A stretch of 64,000 nt of DNA from Natrinema altunense (GTDB taxonomy: Archaea; Halobacteriota; Halobacteria; Halobacteriales; Natrialbaceae), in assembly GCF_000731985.1 (NCBI RefSeq), contig NZ_JNCS01000011.1, positions 62,001 through 126,000 on the forward strand. Reading direction: 5' to 3'. The notes beneath the pieces are model-generated. The model did not search any database and had not been told where the DNA came from. It worked only from the letters and a program-made list of their open reading frames with translations. Position 1 is the first letter of the stretch, and each line of letters begins with the position of its first letter. A program made the translations under genes and the position numbers. Below, one piece after another: positions 26,619 through 34,552 of the stretch.

Positions 26619-27727
26619 TATAGTTCACCCATCGATTGCTGTTTCCGCATCAGGTAGAGGAAGTACGGGCCGCCGATCAGGCCCGTCACGACGCCGACGG
26701 GCATCTGCGTTCCGCCCATCGCGAGCCGGGCACCGACGTCGGCGGTAACCATCAGCGCGGGGCCGGCGAAGACGCAGCCGACCATCAGCCGTCGGTAGTC
26801 GCCGCCGACCGTGTTCCTGACGATGTGGGGAACGACGAGGCCGAAGAAGCTGACGACGCCGGCGACGGCGATGGCGACGCTGGCGGCCAGAATAGCGACG
26901 CCGGAGAGGAAAAAGCGCACCCGTTCGACGCGCATGCCGAGTGATCTGGCGGTATTCTCGCCGAGCATCAGGACGTTCAACTGGCGCGCACCGGCGAGCG
27001 CGATCCCGATCGAGATAAGTGCCGGCAGGATCGCGATTCTGACTTCTTCCCATCCGGTGCCCGTCAGCGAGCCCGTGATCCAGGCGATCGCCGTCTGGAC
27101 GACGCCCAGATCGTCCGCGAAGAAAAACAGTCCCTGCTGGAGCGACTGGAAGACCATATTGACGATCACGCCCGCGAGGACGAGTCGGACGGGACTCGTC
27201 CCGCCTTTCCACGCGATCGCGTAGACGACCCCGAACGCGAGAGTTCCCCCGAGAGCCGCGATCAGCGGGAGGAAGGGGGCGAGACCGCTGAACACGACGA
27301 GCGTCGCCAGTACGGCGAACCCGGCACCGGAACTGACGCCCAGAATGAACGGACTCGCCAGTTCGTTTCGTGTTACGGCCTGAAAGATCGCACCCGAGAC
27401 CGCGAGCGTCGCACCGGTAATGATCCCGACGAACACCCGCGGGAGCCGGAGGTTCCAGACGACGATACTGTTGGTACTCATGTCCGGCCGCTCGGTGCCG
27501 AACAGGAACGACACCCAGGCATTGAGGTCGAAAATCACCGTGGGGTTGAACACTGCTTTCCAGGCCTGGAGAAACGTCATCGAGTACTCTCCGAAACTCA
27601 CCTGTATCAGGCCTGCAACGACCGTGACGACCGTACTCGCAAGGCAAAAGAGGACGAGCGTCCCCGTTACCCAACTGTCCCGCTGTTCAGTCGCCGCGTA
27701 CCCACCGACCGACTCCGCTTCTGCCAT
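26618..27727 (-). CDS. FecCD-family iron-complex permease
   Basis: The transmembrane channel of the importer. It has 369 residues and about ten membrane helices, with the family's conserved blocks: LRLPRVFVGIITGATLAVSG, ELASPFILGVSSGAG, and the coupling region GVVSFFGLVVPHIVR. The first gene of the operon, it is preceded by a second DtxR/Idr-like operator at 27733-27748. A basic C-terminal YLMRKQQSM tail lies in the cytoplasm. FecCD homodimers are usual, so no partner permease is expected. Confidence 0.93.
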   Translation of the reverse strand: MAEAESVGGYAATEQRDSWVTGTLVLFCLASTVVTVVAGLIQVSFGEYSMTFLQAWKAVFNPTVIFDLNAWVSFLFGTERPDMSTNSIVVWNLRLPRVFVGIITGATLAVSGAIFQAVTRNELASPFILGVSSGAGFAVLATLVVFSGLAPFLPLIAALGGTLAFGVVYAIAWKGGTSPVRLVLAGVIVNMVFQSLQQGLFFFADDLGVVQTAIAWITGSLTGTGWEEVRIAILPALISIGIALAGARQLNVLMLGENTARSLGMRVERVRFFLSGVAILAASVAIAVAGVVSFFGLVVPHIVRNTVGGDYRRLMVGCVFAGPALMVTADVGARLAMGGTQMPVGVVTGLIGGPYFLYLMRKQQSMGEL

Positions 27728-27732
27728 CTTCC

Positions 27733-27748
27733 TTTAGGTATGCCTAAA
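27733..27748 (-). promoter_or_regulatory. DtxR/Idr-type iron operator before the permease
   Basis: TTTAGGTATGCCTAAA has the same perfect half-sites as the box at 25712 and lies six bases before the permease ATG at 27727. The two sites have the same spacing to their start codons, which strongly suggests one regulator for both transcripts. Confidence 0.75.
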
Positions 27749-27849
27749 AGCCGTATAGTAGTTGCGGTCCAGTGACGCTATGCTAGTGGCCCGCGGGACA
27801 CGACCGCAGTATCGGACCCGGCTCCGGTCGGCGCTCGCCCGCCGAGTTC

Positions 27850-28215
27850 TCACTCGAGCAGGTCGATCTCGTCGTCGCCGTTCGGAACGGCACAGATGAA
27901 CGCGCCCGGGTCATCTCCGTCGTTGCGGTACCAGTGGACCGCTCCCGCAGGGATGAGCAGCGAGTCGCCGGCTTCGACCTCGTATTCCTCGTCCTCGAGC
28001 CCCACGGTGTACTCGCCCGCAAGGACGTACTGTTCGTGTTCGACCTCATTGGTGTGTTTTGGCACTTCGGCACCGGGCTCGAGGACGAACCGGCGAATCG
28101 CGAAGTTCGGTGCGCCGTGGTCGTCGGCGATCAGGACGCCCTTCTCGAGGCCGTCGGCGGCGGCGACCGTCTCGTACTCGATCTCGTCGCCACGCCGGAG
28201 CAGCGGCTCGGTCAT
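27850..28215 (-). CDS. Cupin-domain protein
   Basis: A 121-residue single-domain cupin. Motif 1, RFVLEPGAEVPKHTNEVEHEQYVLAGE, supplies the metal-binding HxxxxxEH-like residues, and motif 2, GDSLLIPAGAVHWYRN, supplies the second histidine. Such small cupins can be isomerases, dioxygenases or sensors, so no reaction can be assigned. The N-terminus YETVAAADGLEKGVLI resembles other haloarchaeal cupin_2 proteins. It lies between the iron operon and cspA, transcribed in the same direction, with no clear functional tie. Confidence 0.8.
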   Translation of the reverse strand: MTEPLLRRGDEIEYETVAAADGLEKGVLIADDHGAPNFAIRRFVLEPGAEVPKHTNEVEHEQYVLAGEYTVGLEDEEYEVEAGDSLLIPAGAVHWYRNDGDDPGAFICAVPNGDDEIDLLE

Positions 28216-28327
28216 ACCGGAGGGTGAACGCCGCGGCTCCTAAAAGTGCTGCTCTACTGTCAACGCCGTCGCTCGAGGGTCTAAAATACTGCAGTCAAGT
28301 GCCGATACCGTTACGAATCGATGGCTC

Positions 28328-28387
28328 CAACTGAAACGCTTCCCCCGCTCGCACCGTTGTGCGAGCGGTGTACAGTGGTTTCAGTTG
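28328..28387 (-). repeat. Nested double hairpin just after cspA
   Basis: Outer arms CAACTGAAAC (28328) and GTTTCAGTTG (28378) and inner arms CCGCTCGCAC (28345) and GTGCGAGCGG (28359) are each perfect over ten bases, with a CGTT loop and unequal internal bulges (7 and 9 bases). It begins ten bases beyond the cspA stop on the minus strand. It could act as a terminator, a 3' stability element or a small RNA. Confidence 0.6.
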
Positions 28388-28396
28388 CCACCAGCC

Positions 28397-28591
28397 TTAC
28401 AGGCGCTCGACGTTCGTCGCGCGCGGGCCCTTGGGGGCCTGCTCGATGTCGAACTCGAGTTCCTGTCCTTCTTCCAGGTCCGGGCCGCCGATGTCTTCCA
28501 TGTGGAAGAACACGTCGTCGTCCGCGTCCTCAGTCTCGATGAATCCGTAGCCGCCAGTGTCGTTGAAGAAATCAACGGTTCCTTGCGCCAT
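28397..28591 (-). CDS. cspA: Cold-shock domain protein
   Basis: A 64-residue CSD protein that binds single-stranded RNA/DNA as a chaperone. The RNP1-like motif is GGYGFIETED and the RNP2-like motif DDVFFHMEDI; the protein ends GPRATNVERL. The acidic loops are typical of haloarchaeal CspA. The ATG at 28591 gives the canonical MAQGTVDFFNDTGGYGF start. Upstream on the minus strand is a TTTATGAG element. A striking nested hairpin lies immediately downstream. Confidence 0.95.
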   Translation of the reverse strand: MAQGTVDFFNDTGGYGFIETEDADDDVFFHMEDIGGPDLEEGQELEFDIEQAPKGPRATNVERL

Positions 28592-28679
28592 TGCTTCTAA
28601 AGAGAACGGCCCGGTACTCATAAACCCTGCGACTCGTGTACGGTCGCGTCGATCGGCCGAATACGGCTCGCTTGCGGCC

Positions 28680-28898
28680 TCAGATGCTGTCGCCGTCCTC
28701 GAGTCGCTGGACCGAAATGGCGATGAAGTACACGAGCATGAACAGGGAGAAGCCGCCGGCGAGTCCGACCAGCTCCACCGTACCCACACCGTCGGGGTTG
28801 ATCGCGGCAAAGGCCGCCAGCCCAACAACGAACACGGCGATGATGAAGCCGCCGACGGCGTAGTAGAAGCCGATATCCGACTCGAGTCGTTCGCGCAT
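28680..28898 (-). CDS. Small two-helix membrane protein, unknown
   Basis: A 72-residue protein with two transmembrane helices (about 12-32 and 44-62) separated by a short NPDGVGT loop, an acidic N-terminus (MRERLESD) and C-terminus (RLEDGDSI). Conserved haloarchaeal proteins of this design are known without function. It sits between cspA and a divergent Lrp regulator. I recognise no family. Confidence 0.65.
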   Translation of the reverse strand: MRERLESDIGFYYAVGGFIIAVFVVGLAAFAAINPDGVGTVELVGLAGGFSLFMLVYFIAISVQRLEDGDSI

Positions 28899-28981
28899 GC
28901 GTGCCCCTTTCGGCTCCCGGTATAAGTATTCGAACCCTCGGGAGCCGAAGTACCTTATAGCCGCCGCGGCAACGAACGCGT

Positions 28982-29443
28982 ATGGCGGAGTACGAGCTCG
29001 ACGCGGTCGACCGGGAGATCCTCTACGCGTTACAGGAGGAAGCGCGGAACCTCTCCTCGAGCGAGATCGCCGACCGGACCGATGCCTCCTCGAGCACGGT
29101 CCGCAAGCGGATTCAGCGACTGGAGTCCGAGGGCGTCATCAAAGGCTACAGCGCGAACATCGATTACACGAAGTCCGGCTATCCGATCCGGATGTTGCTG
29201 TTCTGTACGGCCCCGATCCCCGACCGCGGGGCGTACATCGACGACCTGCTCGAGATTTCGGGCGTCGTCTCGGTGCAGGAACTGGTGACGGGTGAGCGGA
29301 ACCTCCTCGTGACCGTCGTCAGCGAAAACGATAGGGACGTCACGCCGATCGCACAGGAGATCGCGGACATGGGACTGACGATCACCGACGAAGTACTCGT
29401 TCGGAGCCACCGATCGACCTCGTTCGACGAGTTCTCTTCCTAA
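28982..29443 (+). CDS. Lrp/AsnC-family transcriptional regulator
   Basis: A 153-residue feast/famine regulator: an N-terminal helix-turn-helix (about 8-55, LDAVDREILYALQEEARN then STVRKRIQRLE) and a C-terminal RAM-like effector/oligomerisation domain (about 65-145, LEISGVVSVQELVTGERNLLV). It binds DNA as an octamer in characterised relatives. The gene lies 300 bases upstream of the dabB-dabA operon on the same strand, making it the nearest candidate regulator of carbon uptake. No effector can be inferred. Confidence 0.9.
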   Translation: MAEYELDAVDREILYALQEEARNLSSSEIADRTDASSSTVRKRIQRLESEGVIKGYSANIDYTKSGYPIRMLLFCTAPIPDRGAYIDDLLEISGVVSVQELVTGERNLLVTVVSENDRDVTPIAQEIADMGLTITDEVLVRSHRSTSFDEFSS

Positions 29444-29742
29444 CGCGAGCCTTGGAGACGCCGATCCCGACGAACGATTCGGGCCCGGACTCGCGGTCCT
29501 CGCATCGACAGCCGGCGACAACTCCGCATGCGAGTCTCCCGAAAGCTGCCGGCTCGGCGCTCGAGCGTTCAATTACGAACGGTCGTGACGTTCAGCCTCG
29601 CCGAGTTGCGAACGATTTGTTCGAACCGAAGGCTATAATAACCGCTCTGTTCATATATGGGTTAGATGCGACCGGTTACGCAAGTGTTGCCGCGAACGAT
29701 ACGTCGCGACGGGACCCATTCCGTGCTGGTCGACTCCGATAC
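29444..29742. promoter_or_regulatory. Regulatory region upstream of dabB
   Basis: About 300 bases without a gene. AT-rich boxes CTATAATAA (near 29633) and CATATATGG (near 29652) suggest a dabB transcription start near 29665-29680, giving a leader of about 65-75 bases. I see no clear palindrome for the upstream Lrp protein. Confidence 0.4.
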
Positions 29743-31239
29743 ATGACCGAGGACACAGCAACGATCGACGACGATATCGCACAGCGCCCCGAACCGACGC
29801 CGCCGCGTTCGGCCGTGCCGCGAGCGTCGACTTGGACGGTCTGGACGCTCTTTCTGGCCAGTCTCGGCGTTCTCGCGCTGACGGTTCGAGGGGGTGCCGG
29901 CTGGGAACTCTCGCCGCTCCTGCGCATCGATGGACTGACCGCGGTCATGTGGGTCGTCGTGACCTTCTTCAGCGGGATCGTCCACAGTTACTCGCGGCGC
30001 TACATGGCCGGGGACAGCGATATCGATCGCTTCTTCGCCCGCGTCCTCGGGTTCACCGTCGCCGTCATGACGATGACCGCGGCGAACCACGTCGCGCTGT
30101 TCGTGGCCGCGTGGCTGGCGATGGGACTGTTGATGGCCTCGCTGATCGGCCACGTTCGCGACTGGTCGCAGGCCCGGGCCGCCGGCCGCGTCGCCCGCCG
30201 TTACTTCCTCGCCAGCAGCGCATTGCTGGCCGGCTCCGTCGCGGTGCTGGTCTGGGCGACCGACGCGACGACGCTCACCGGCGTTCTCGAGGGGCTCGAG
30301 GGCGTCCCGCGGCCGGTCGGGCTCGTCGCCGCCGCGGGGATCGTCCTCGCAGCGATCATCCAGTCGGCGCTCTTTCCCTTCCACAACTGGCTGCTGTCGT
30401 CGATGACCGCGCCGACGCCGGCGTCCGCCCTGATGCACGCCGGGTTCGTCAACGCGGGCGGGATTCTGTTGACCCGATTCGCCCCGTTGGTCGGCGATCG
30501 ACTCGTCGTCATGTCGGCGATCGTCCTCGTCGGCGCGGGCAGCGCCCTGCTCGGGCAGGCGATGATCCTGGTCCAGACGGACGTCAAGCGCAAGCTCGGC
30601 TGTTCGACGATCGCTCAGATGGGTTTTATGATACTCCAGTGTGGGCTCGGCTTCTTCGCCGCGGCCATCGCCCACCTCATCCTGCATGGTTTCTACAAGG
30701 CGTATCTCTTCCTCTCGTCGGGGGCCGGCGTCGAGCGTGTGGCTTCCAAAGACGCGGGTTACACCGAACTCGGTTTCGCCGGAGTCGCCGTTAGTCTCGT
30801 GACGGCCGTCGGCGGCGGCGCACTCTTCGGCGTCCTCACCGGGAAGGCGACGAGTCTGACACTGAACAGCGGGATGATCCTGACGCTGGTCGTGGTCCTG
30901 ACGACGCTGACCGCGGCTCGGGACATCCTTCGACGCTCGACCCTGCCGACGACGGTCAGGTTCGTCAGCGTCCCGCTCGTCGTCCTGACCGCCATCGGCG
31001 GCTACGCCGTGCTGTTCAACGCCGTCTCGTTGATGCTGTCCGGCGTCCCGATGACCCACGTCTCGACCGCGATGACCGCCGTCCACTACCTCGTCGTCGC
31101 CCTCTTCGCCGGGGCCTACCTCGTCGCGGAACTGGGCTGGTACCGCTCGAGCGAACGCCTCTACGTCGCCCTGCTGAACGTCTCACAACCGTCTCCGACG
31201 ACCGTGCTCACCGCCAAGGAGGAGTACAATGACGCGTAA
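29743..31239 (+). CDS. dabB: DabB, proton/sodium-conducting membrane subunit of the inorganic-carbon accumulation complex
   Basis: A 498-residue NuoL/MrpA-like ion-translocating subunit with about 13 transmembrane helices. Signature residues include the lysine/histidine channel region QSALFPFHNWLLSSMTAPTPASALMHAG, which matches the complex-I antiporter motif. In DAB complexes, cation flow through DabB drives CO2 hydration by DabA. I chose the ATG at 29743 because the upstream extension is polar and unconserved. The gene overlaps dabA by 11 bases. A standalone Mrp/complex-I subunit would not be followed by a DUF2309 gene, so the DAB assignment is firm. Confidence 0.88.
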   Translation: MTEDTATIDDDIAQRPEPTPPRSAVPRASTWTVWTLFLASLGVLALTVRGGAGWELSPLLRIDGLTAVMWVVVTFFSGIVHSYSRRYMAGDSDIDRFFARVLGFTVAVMTMTAANHVALFVAAWLAMGLLMASLIGHVRDWSQARAAGRVARRYFLASSALLAGSVAVLVWATDATTLTGVLEGLEGVPRPVGLVAAAGIVLAAIIQSALFPFHNWLLSSMTAPTPASALMHAGFVNAGGILLTRFAPLVGDRLVVMSAIVLVGAGSALLGQAMILVQTDVKRKLGCSTIAQMGFMILQCGLGFFAAAIAHLILHGFYKAYLFLSSGAGVERVASKDAGYTELGFAGVAVSLVTAVGGGALFGVLTGKATSLTLNSGMILTLVVVLTTLTAARDILRRSTLPTTVRFVSVPLVVLTAIGGYAVLFNAVSLMLSGVPMTHVSTAMTAVHYLVVALFAGAYLVAELGWYRSSERLYVALLNVSQPSPTTVLTAKEEYNDA

Positions 31240-33685
31240 GGAACCACACGACGACCGTCGCATCGAGGAGCACATCGACCGCGCGGCCGACCGCATCGGT
31301 TCGGTCTGGCCGCTGCACTCGTTCGTCACGGCCAACCCCCTCTCGGGGTTCGAGGACGAACCGTTCCACCGGGCCGTCGCGGAAGCCGAGGAGCTGTTCG
31401 GCGGCCGGGGCTACCCCCACCCGTCGGTCTTCCGCCGCGCCTGGGAGTCGGGTCGCATCGAGTCGGAGACGCTCCGGACGGAACTCGCGGCCCACGGGAT
31501 CGACCGGGAGCCCGAAATGCTTCTCGAGGAAATGGCCGCGGCCGAAGCGGCCCGTGACGCCGCCGACCCCGACGACGCGACCGAGACCGTCGATCGGGTC
31601 CTCTCGAAGTGGCTCGCGGCTTTCCTCGACGAGGGTCGAGCCAAGTGGCCGATGCCCAACCGCGAGGACGGGTTCTACCGAGCCTGGCGCGCGGTGGCCC
31701 CCCACGACGGCGACGTGCCCGGCCCTGTTGACGCCGCCGATCTTCCCGAGACGGCCACCGAGGCGCTCGAGTCGGTGCTTGGCGAATACCCCGAAGAACG
31801 CTGGGTGGAGATTCTCGAGGCCCACCTCGCGGCGCTGCCGGGCTGGAGCGGGTTCGTCAAACAGCGGACCGACGACGGTGTCGATCCGTGGCAGTCGGAG
31901 TACCCGATCACGCTGGCCCAGTACCTCGCGGTGCGACTGGCGATCACGGATCTGCTCGGCGCGCCGATCGAACTCGACGCCGACGACGGGACCGACGGCG
32001 ACGGCGACGACGCCGACGAGGTCCCGCTGCCCGAGATCTGGCTGACCGCCTGGGAGAAGAGCTACCGCGAGCGGCTCCTCGACGGGATCGACGACGCCGT
32101 GACCGATCCCGCAACCGCCGGGGACGGCGGTCGTCCGGCCGCCCAGCTCGTGTTCTGTATCGACACGCGCTCGGAAGTGATCCGCCGCCACATCGAGGCG
32201 CAGGGGCCCTACGAGACCCACGGCTACGCGGGCTTTTTCGGCGTGCCGATGCGCCATCGCGGCTACGAGGCCGCGGCCGACACCGACGCCTGCCCGCCGA
32301 TCGTCGAGCCCGAACACCGGATCGTCGACCGGCCCACCGACGCCGAGCCGACCGCCGCCCGCGATCGCTGGACCGGACTCGCCACCGCCGCCCGCAATCA
32401 CTTTACGACGCTCAAATCCAACCTCGTCGCCGCGTTCACCTTCGTCGAGGGAGCCGGCAGCGCCTACGGCTCGGCGATGACCGCACGGACGCTGTCGCCG
32501 TCGACGATCGCGACGCTCGAGTCCGCCATCGCCGACCGCGTCCCGAGCGTCCCGGAGGTCACCGCGCCCGCCGTCGACTACGACGCGTACGACGATCACG
32601 ACCACGCCGACCACGACCTCCCGCAGGGGCTGAGCCACGAGGAGAAAGTCGAGTACGCCCAGAACGCCTTCGAACTCATGGGCTGGACCGAGTTCGCCCG
32701 ACTGGTCGTCTTCGCGGGCCACGCCAGCGAGACGACGAACAACCCCTTCGGCTCGAGCCTCGACTGCGGGGCCTGTGCCGGCAACCCCGGCGGACCAAAC
32801 GCCCGCGTCCTCGCGGCGATCTGTAACGACGACGATGTCAGGGCCACGCTCCGCGAACGCGGGATCGACATCCCCGAGGATACCGTCTTCCTCGCGGGCG
32901 AACACAACACGACGACCGACGAGATTTCCCTCTTCGACGGATCGGTTCCCGAGAGCCACCGCGAGGACCTCGCGTCCCTCCGCGAGGACCTCGCCCGCGC
33001 CCGCGCCGGGGCCGCCGCCGAGCGCACCGCGTCGGCCGACGACGAGGCGGCAGTCGACGAGGTCGAGCGCAAGGCGGCCGACTGGGCCGAGACCCGCCCC
33101 GAATGGGGACTGGCCGGCAACGCTGCCTTCGTCATCGGCCCGCGTGAACTGACCGCCGACCGGGACCTCGACGGCCGCGCGTTCCTCCACTCCTACGAGT
33201 GGACGACCGACCCGGACGGGGACGCGCTCAAGGCGATCCTAACGGGCCCGCTCGTGGTCACCCAGTGGATCAACAACCAGTACTACTTCGCGACGGTCGA
33301 CACCGGCGTCTACGGGAGTGGGTCGAAAGTCACCCAAAATCCGGTCGGCAACGTCGGTGTCGTGCAGGGCAACGGCGGTGACCTGCTGACCGGCCTGCCG
33401 CTGCAGTCGCTCAAGCGCGACGACGAACGCCCGTTCCACCAGCCGCTGCGCCTGACCGCGGTGATCCACGCGCCGGTCGAGCGCGTGACCGAGATCCTCC
33501 GCGACCACGAGGACGTCCGGGTGCTCCTCGACAACGGCTGGATCGGGGACCTGACGGTCGTCGATCCCGAGCGAGGCAACGAGCCGTTCCGCTACGCGGG
33601 CGACCTCGAGTGGACCCGCGAGCGGGCAGAGGCGACAGGTCCGGAGCGGACGACGCCGGTCGCGGTGTCGACCGCCGACGACTGA
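31229..33685 (+). CDS. dabA: DabA, carbonic-anhydrase-like subunit of the inorganic-carbon accumulation complex (DUF2309/UPF0753)
   Basis: An 818-residue soluble partner of DabB. It carries the zinc site of the DAB family in the same spacing as characterised proteins: Cys310 and Asp312 (VFCIDTRSE), His498 (FAGHASETTNNPFGSSLDCG) and Cys513. It is thought to hydrate CO2 to bicarbonate in one direction, driven by ion flux through DabB. The ATG overlaps the dabB end. A beta-carbonic anhydrase gene faces it 15 bases downstream. Length is typical (800-870). Confidence 0.92.
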   Translation: MTRKEPHDDRRIEEHIDRAADRIGSVWPLHSFVTANPLSGFEDEPFHRAVAEAEELFGGRGYPHPSVFRRAWESGRIESETLRTELAAHGIDREPEMLLEEMAAAEAARDAADPDDATETVDRVLSKWLAAFLDEGRAKWPMPNREDGFYRAWRAVAPHDGDVPGPVDAADLPETATEALESVLGEYPEERWVEILEAHLAALPGWSGFVKQRTDDGVDPWQSEYPITLAQYLAVRLAITDLLGAPIELDADDGTDGDGDDADEVPLPEIWLTAWEKSYRERLLDGIDDAVTDPATAGDGGRPAAQLVFCIDTRSEVIRRHIEAQGPYETHGYAGFFGVPMRHRGYEAAADTDACPPIVEPEHRIVDRPTDAEPTAARDRWTGLATAARNHFTTLKSNLVAAFTFVEGAGSAYGSAMTARTLSPSTIATLESAIADRVPSVPEVTAPAVDYDAYDDHDHADHDLPQGLSHEEKVEYAQNAFELMGWTEFARLVVFAGHASETTNNPFGSSLDCGACAGNPGGPNARVLAAICNDDDVRATLRERGIDIPEDTVFLAGEHNTTTDEISLFDGSVPESHREDLASLREDLARARAGAAAERTASADDEAAVDEVERKAADWAETRPEWGLAGNAAFVIGPRELTADRDLDGRAFLHSYEWTTDPDGDALKAILTGPLVVTQWINNQYYFATVDTGVYGSGSKVTQNPVGNVGVVQGNGGDLLTGLPLQSLKRDDERPFHQPLRLTAVIHAPVERVTEILRDHEDVRVLLDNGWIGDLTVVDPERGNEPFRYAGDLEWTRERAEATGPERTTPVAVSTADD

Positions 33686-33700
33686 GCCCGACCGTCGCGG

Positions 33701-34420
33701 TCAGTCGTCCGCTCCATTGCCGTACAGCAGGCTCTCGACCGCCGACTCGTAGCCGTCCGGCACCAACTCTGCGAGCGCGTCGGGCGCGGTCTCGCCGTCG
33801 ACGGTGACGAGGTAGGTCCGACCGGGCCGGTCGCCGTAGACACCCTGAAAGTCGTAGACGAAGCCGTAGGTGTCGACGCGGTCCGGAACGGCGTCGGCAT
33901 CGCGGAGCGATCGGACCTGATAGCCGACGTTGTACTCGACGAGCCGGTTGATCACGGCGTCGTCGGCTGCCTCGCGATCGATCAGATCGCTCTCGAGGGC
34001 CGCCTCGACGACGGGGACGAGCATATCGACCCACTTGTCGACGCCCCGCGGCCCGGGCGGGTCCGCACCGGTTGCGACCCGGTAGGCGGCGGTAACGGCA
34101 CCGCAGCCGGTGTGCCCGACGACGGCGACGGCGTCGGTGCCGGTGTGGTGGATCGGGTAGAGGACGCTGCCGTCGATGATCCGCTGCCCGCCGTCGTCGT
34201 CCCAGACCTGATTGCCGATGTTGCTGGGCGTAAAGACCGCGCCCGGCCGATCGACCCCCCACATCCCCTCGTGTGCGACCCGCGAGTCCGAACAACAGAC
34301 CGCGACGACGGTCGGGTGCTGGCCCGTCTGGACGTCGGCGAAGTAGCCGTCCGGCAGCGACGCGACGTGGCGGCGGTTCCCGGCGAGCAGCCGCTCGAGG
34401 ATCTCGCGGTCGGTTCCCAT
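33701..34420 (-). CDS. Beta-class carbonic anhydrase
   Basis: Reversible CO2 hydration. The 239-residue protein has the beta-CA zinc ligands and catalytic dyad: Cys43 (or Cys42) with Asp45-Arg47 in CCSDSR, and His103 and Cys106 in GHTGCGAV. I chose ATG 34420 (MGTDREILERLLAGN) because the longer form to 34462 adds an unconserved, cysteine-bearing leader. It is convergent with dabA. Together the three genes look like an inorganic-carbon module: energy-driven uptake plus equilibration. Confidence 0.92.
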   Translation of the reverse strand: MGTDREILERLLAGNRRHVASLPDGYFADVQTGQHPTVVAVCCSDSRVAHEGMWGVDRPGAVFTPSNIGNQVWDDDGGQRIIDGSVLYPIHHTGTDAVAVVGHTGCGAVTAAYRVATGADPPGPRGVDKWVDMLVPVVEAALESDLIDREAADDAVINRLVEYNVGYQVRSLRDADAVPDRVDTYGFVYDFQGVYGDRPGRTYLVTVDGETAPDALAELVPDGYESAVESLLYGNGADD

Positions 34421-34552
34421 ACGGGACCTACACGAACGGTGATCAAAAAGGTTCGAGCCCACCGATGTCGCCCGTCTGATGAGCTCGATCCTGTCGACGA
34501 CGCGAAGTTCCGCGAGCCAAATATACTCCTATGGGCGCGACAATGAAATCGT

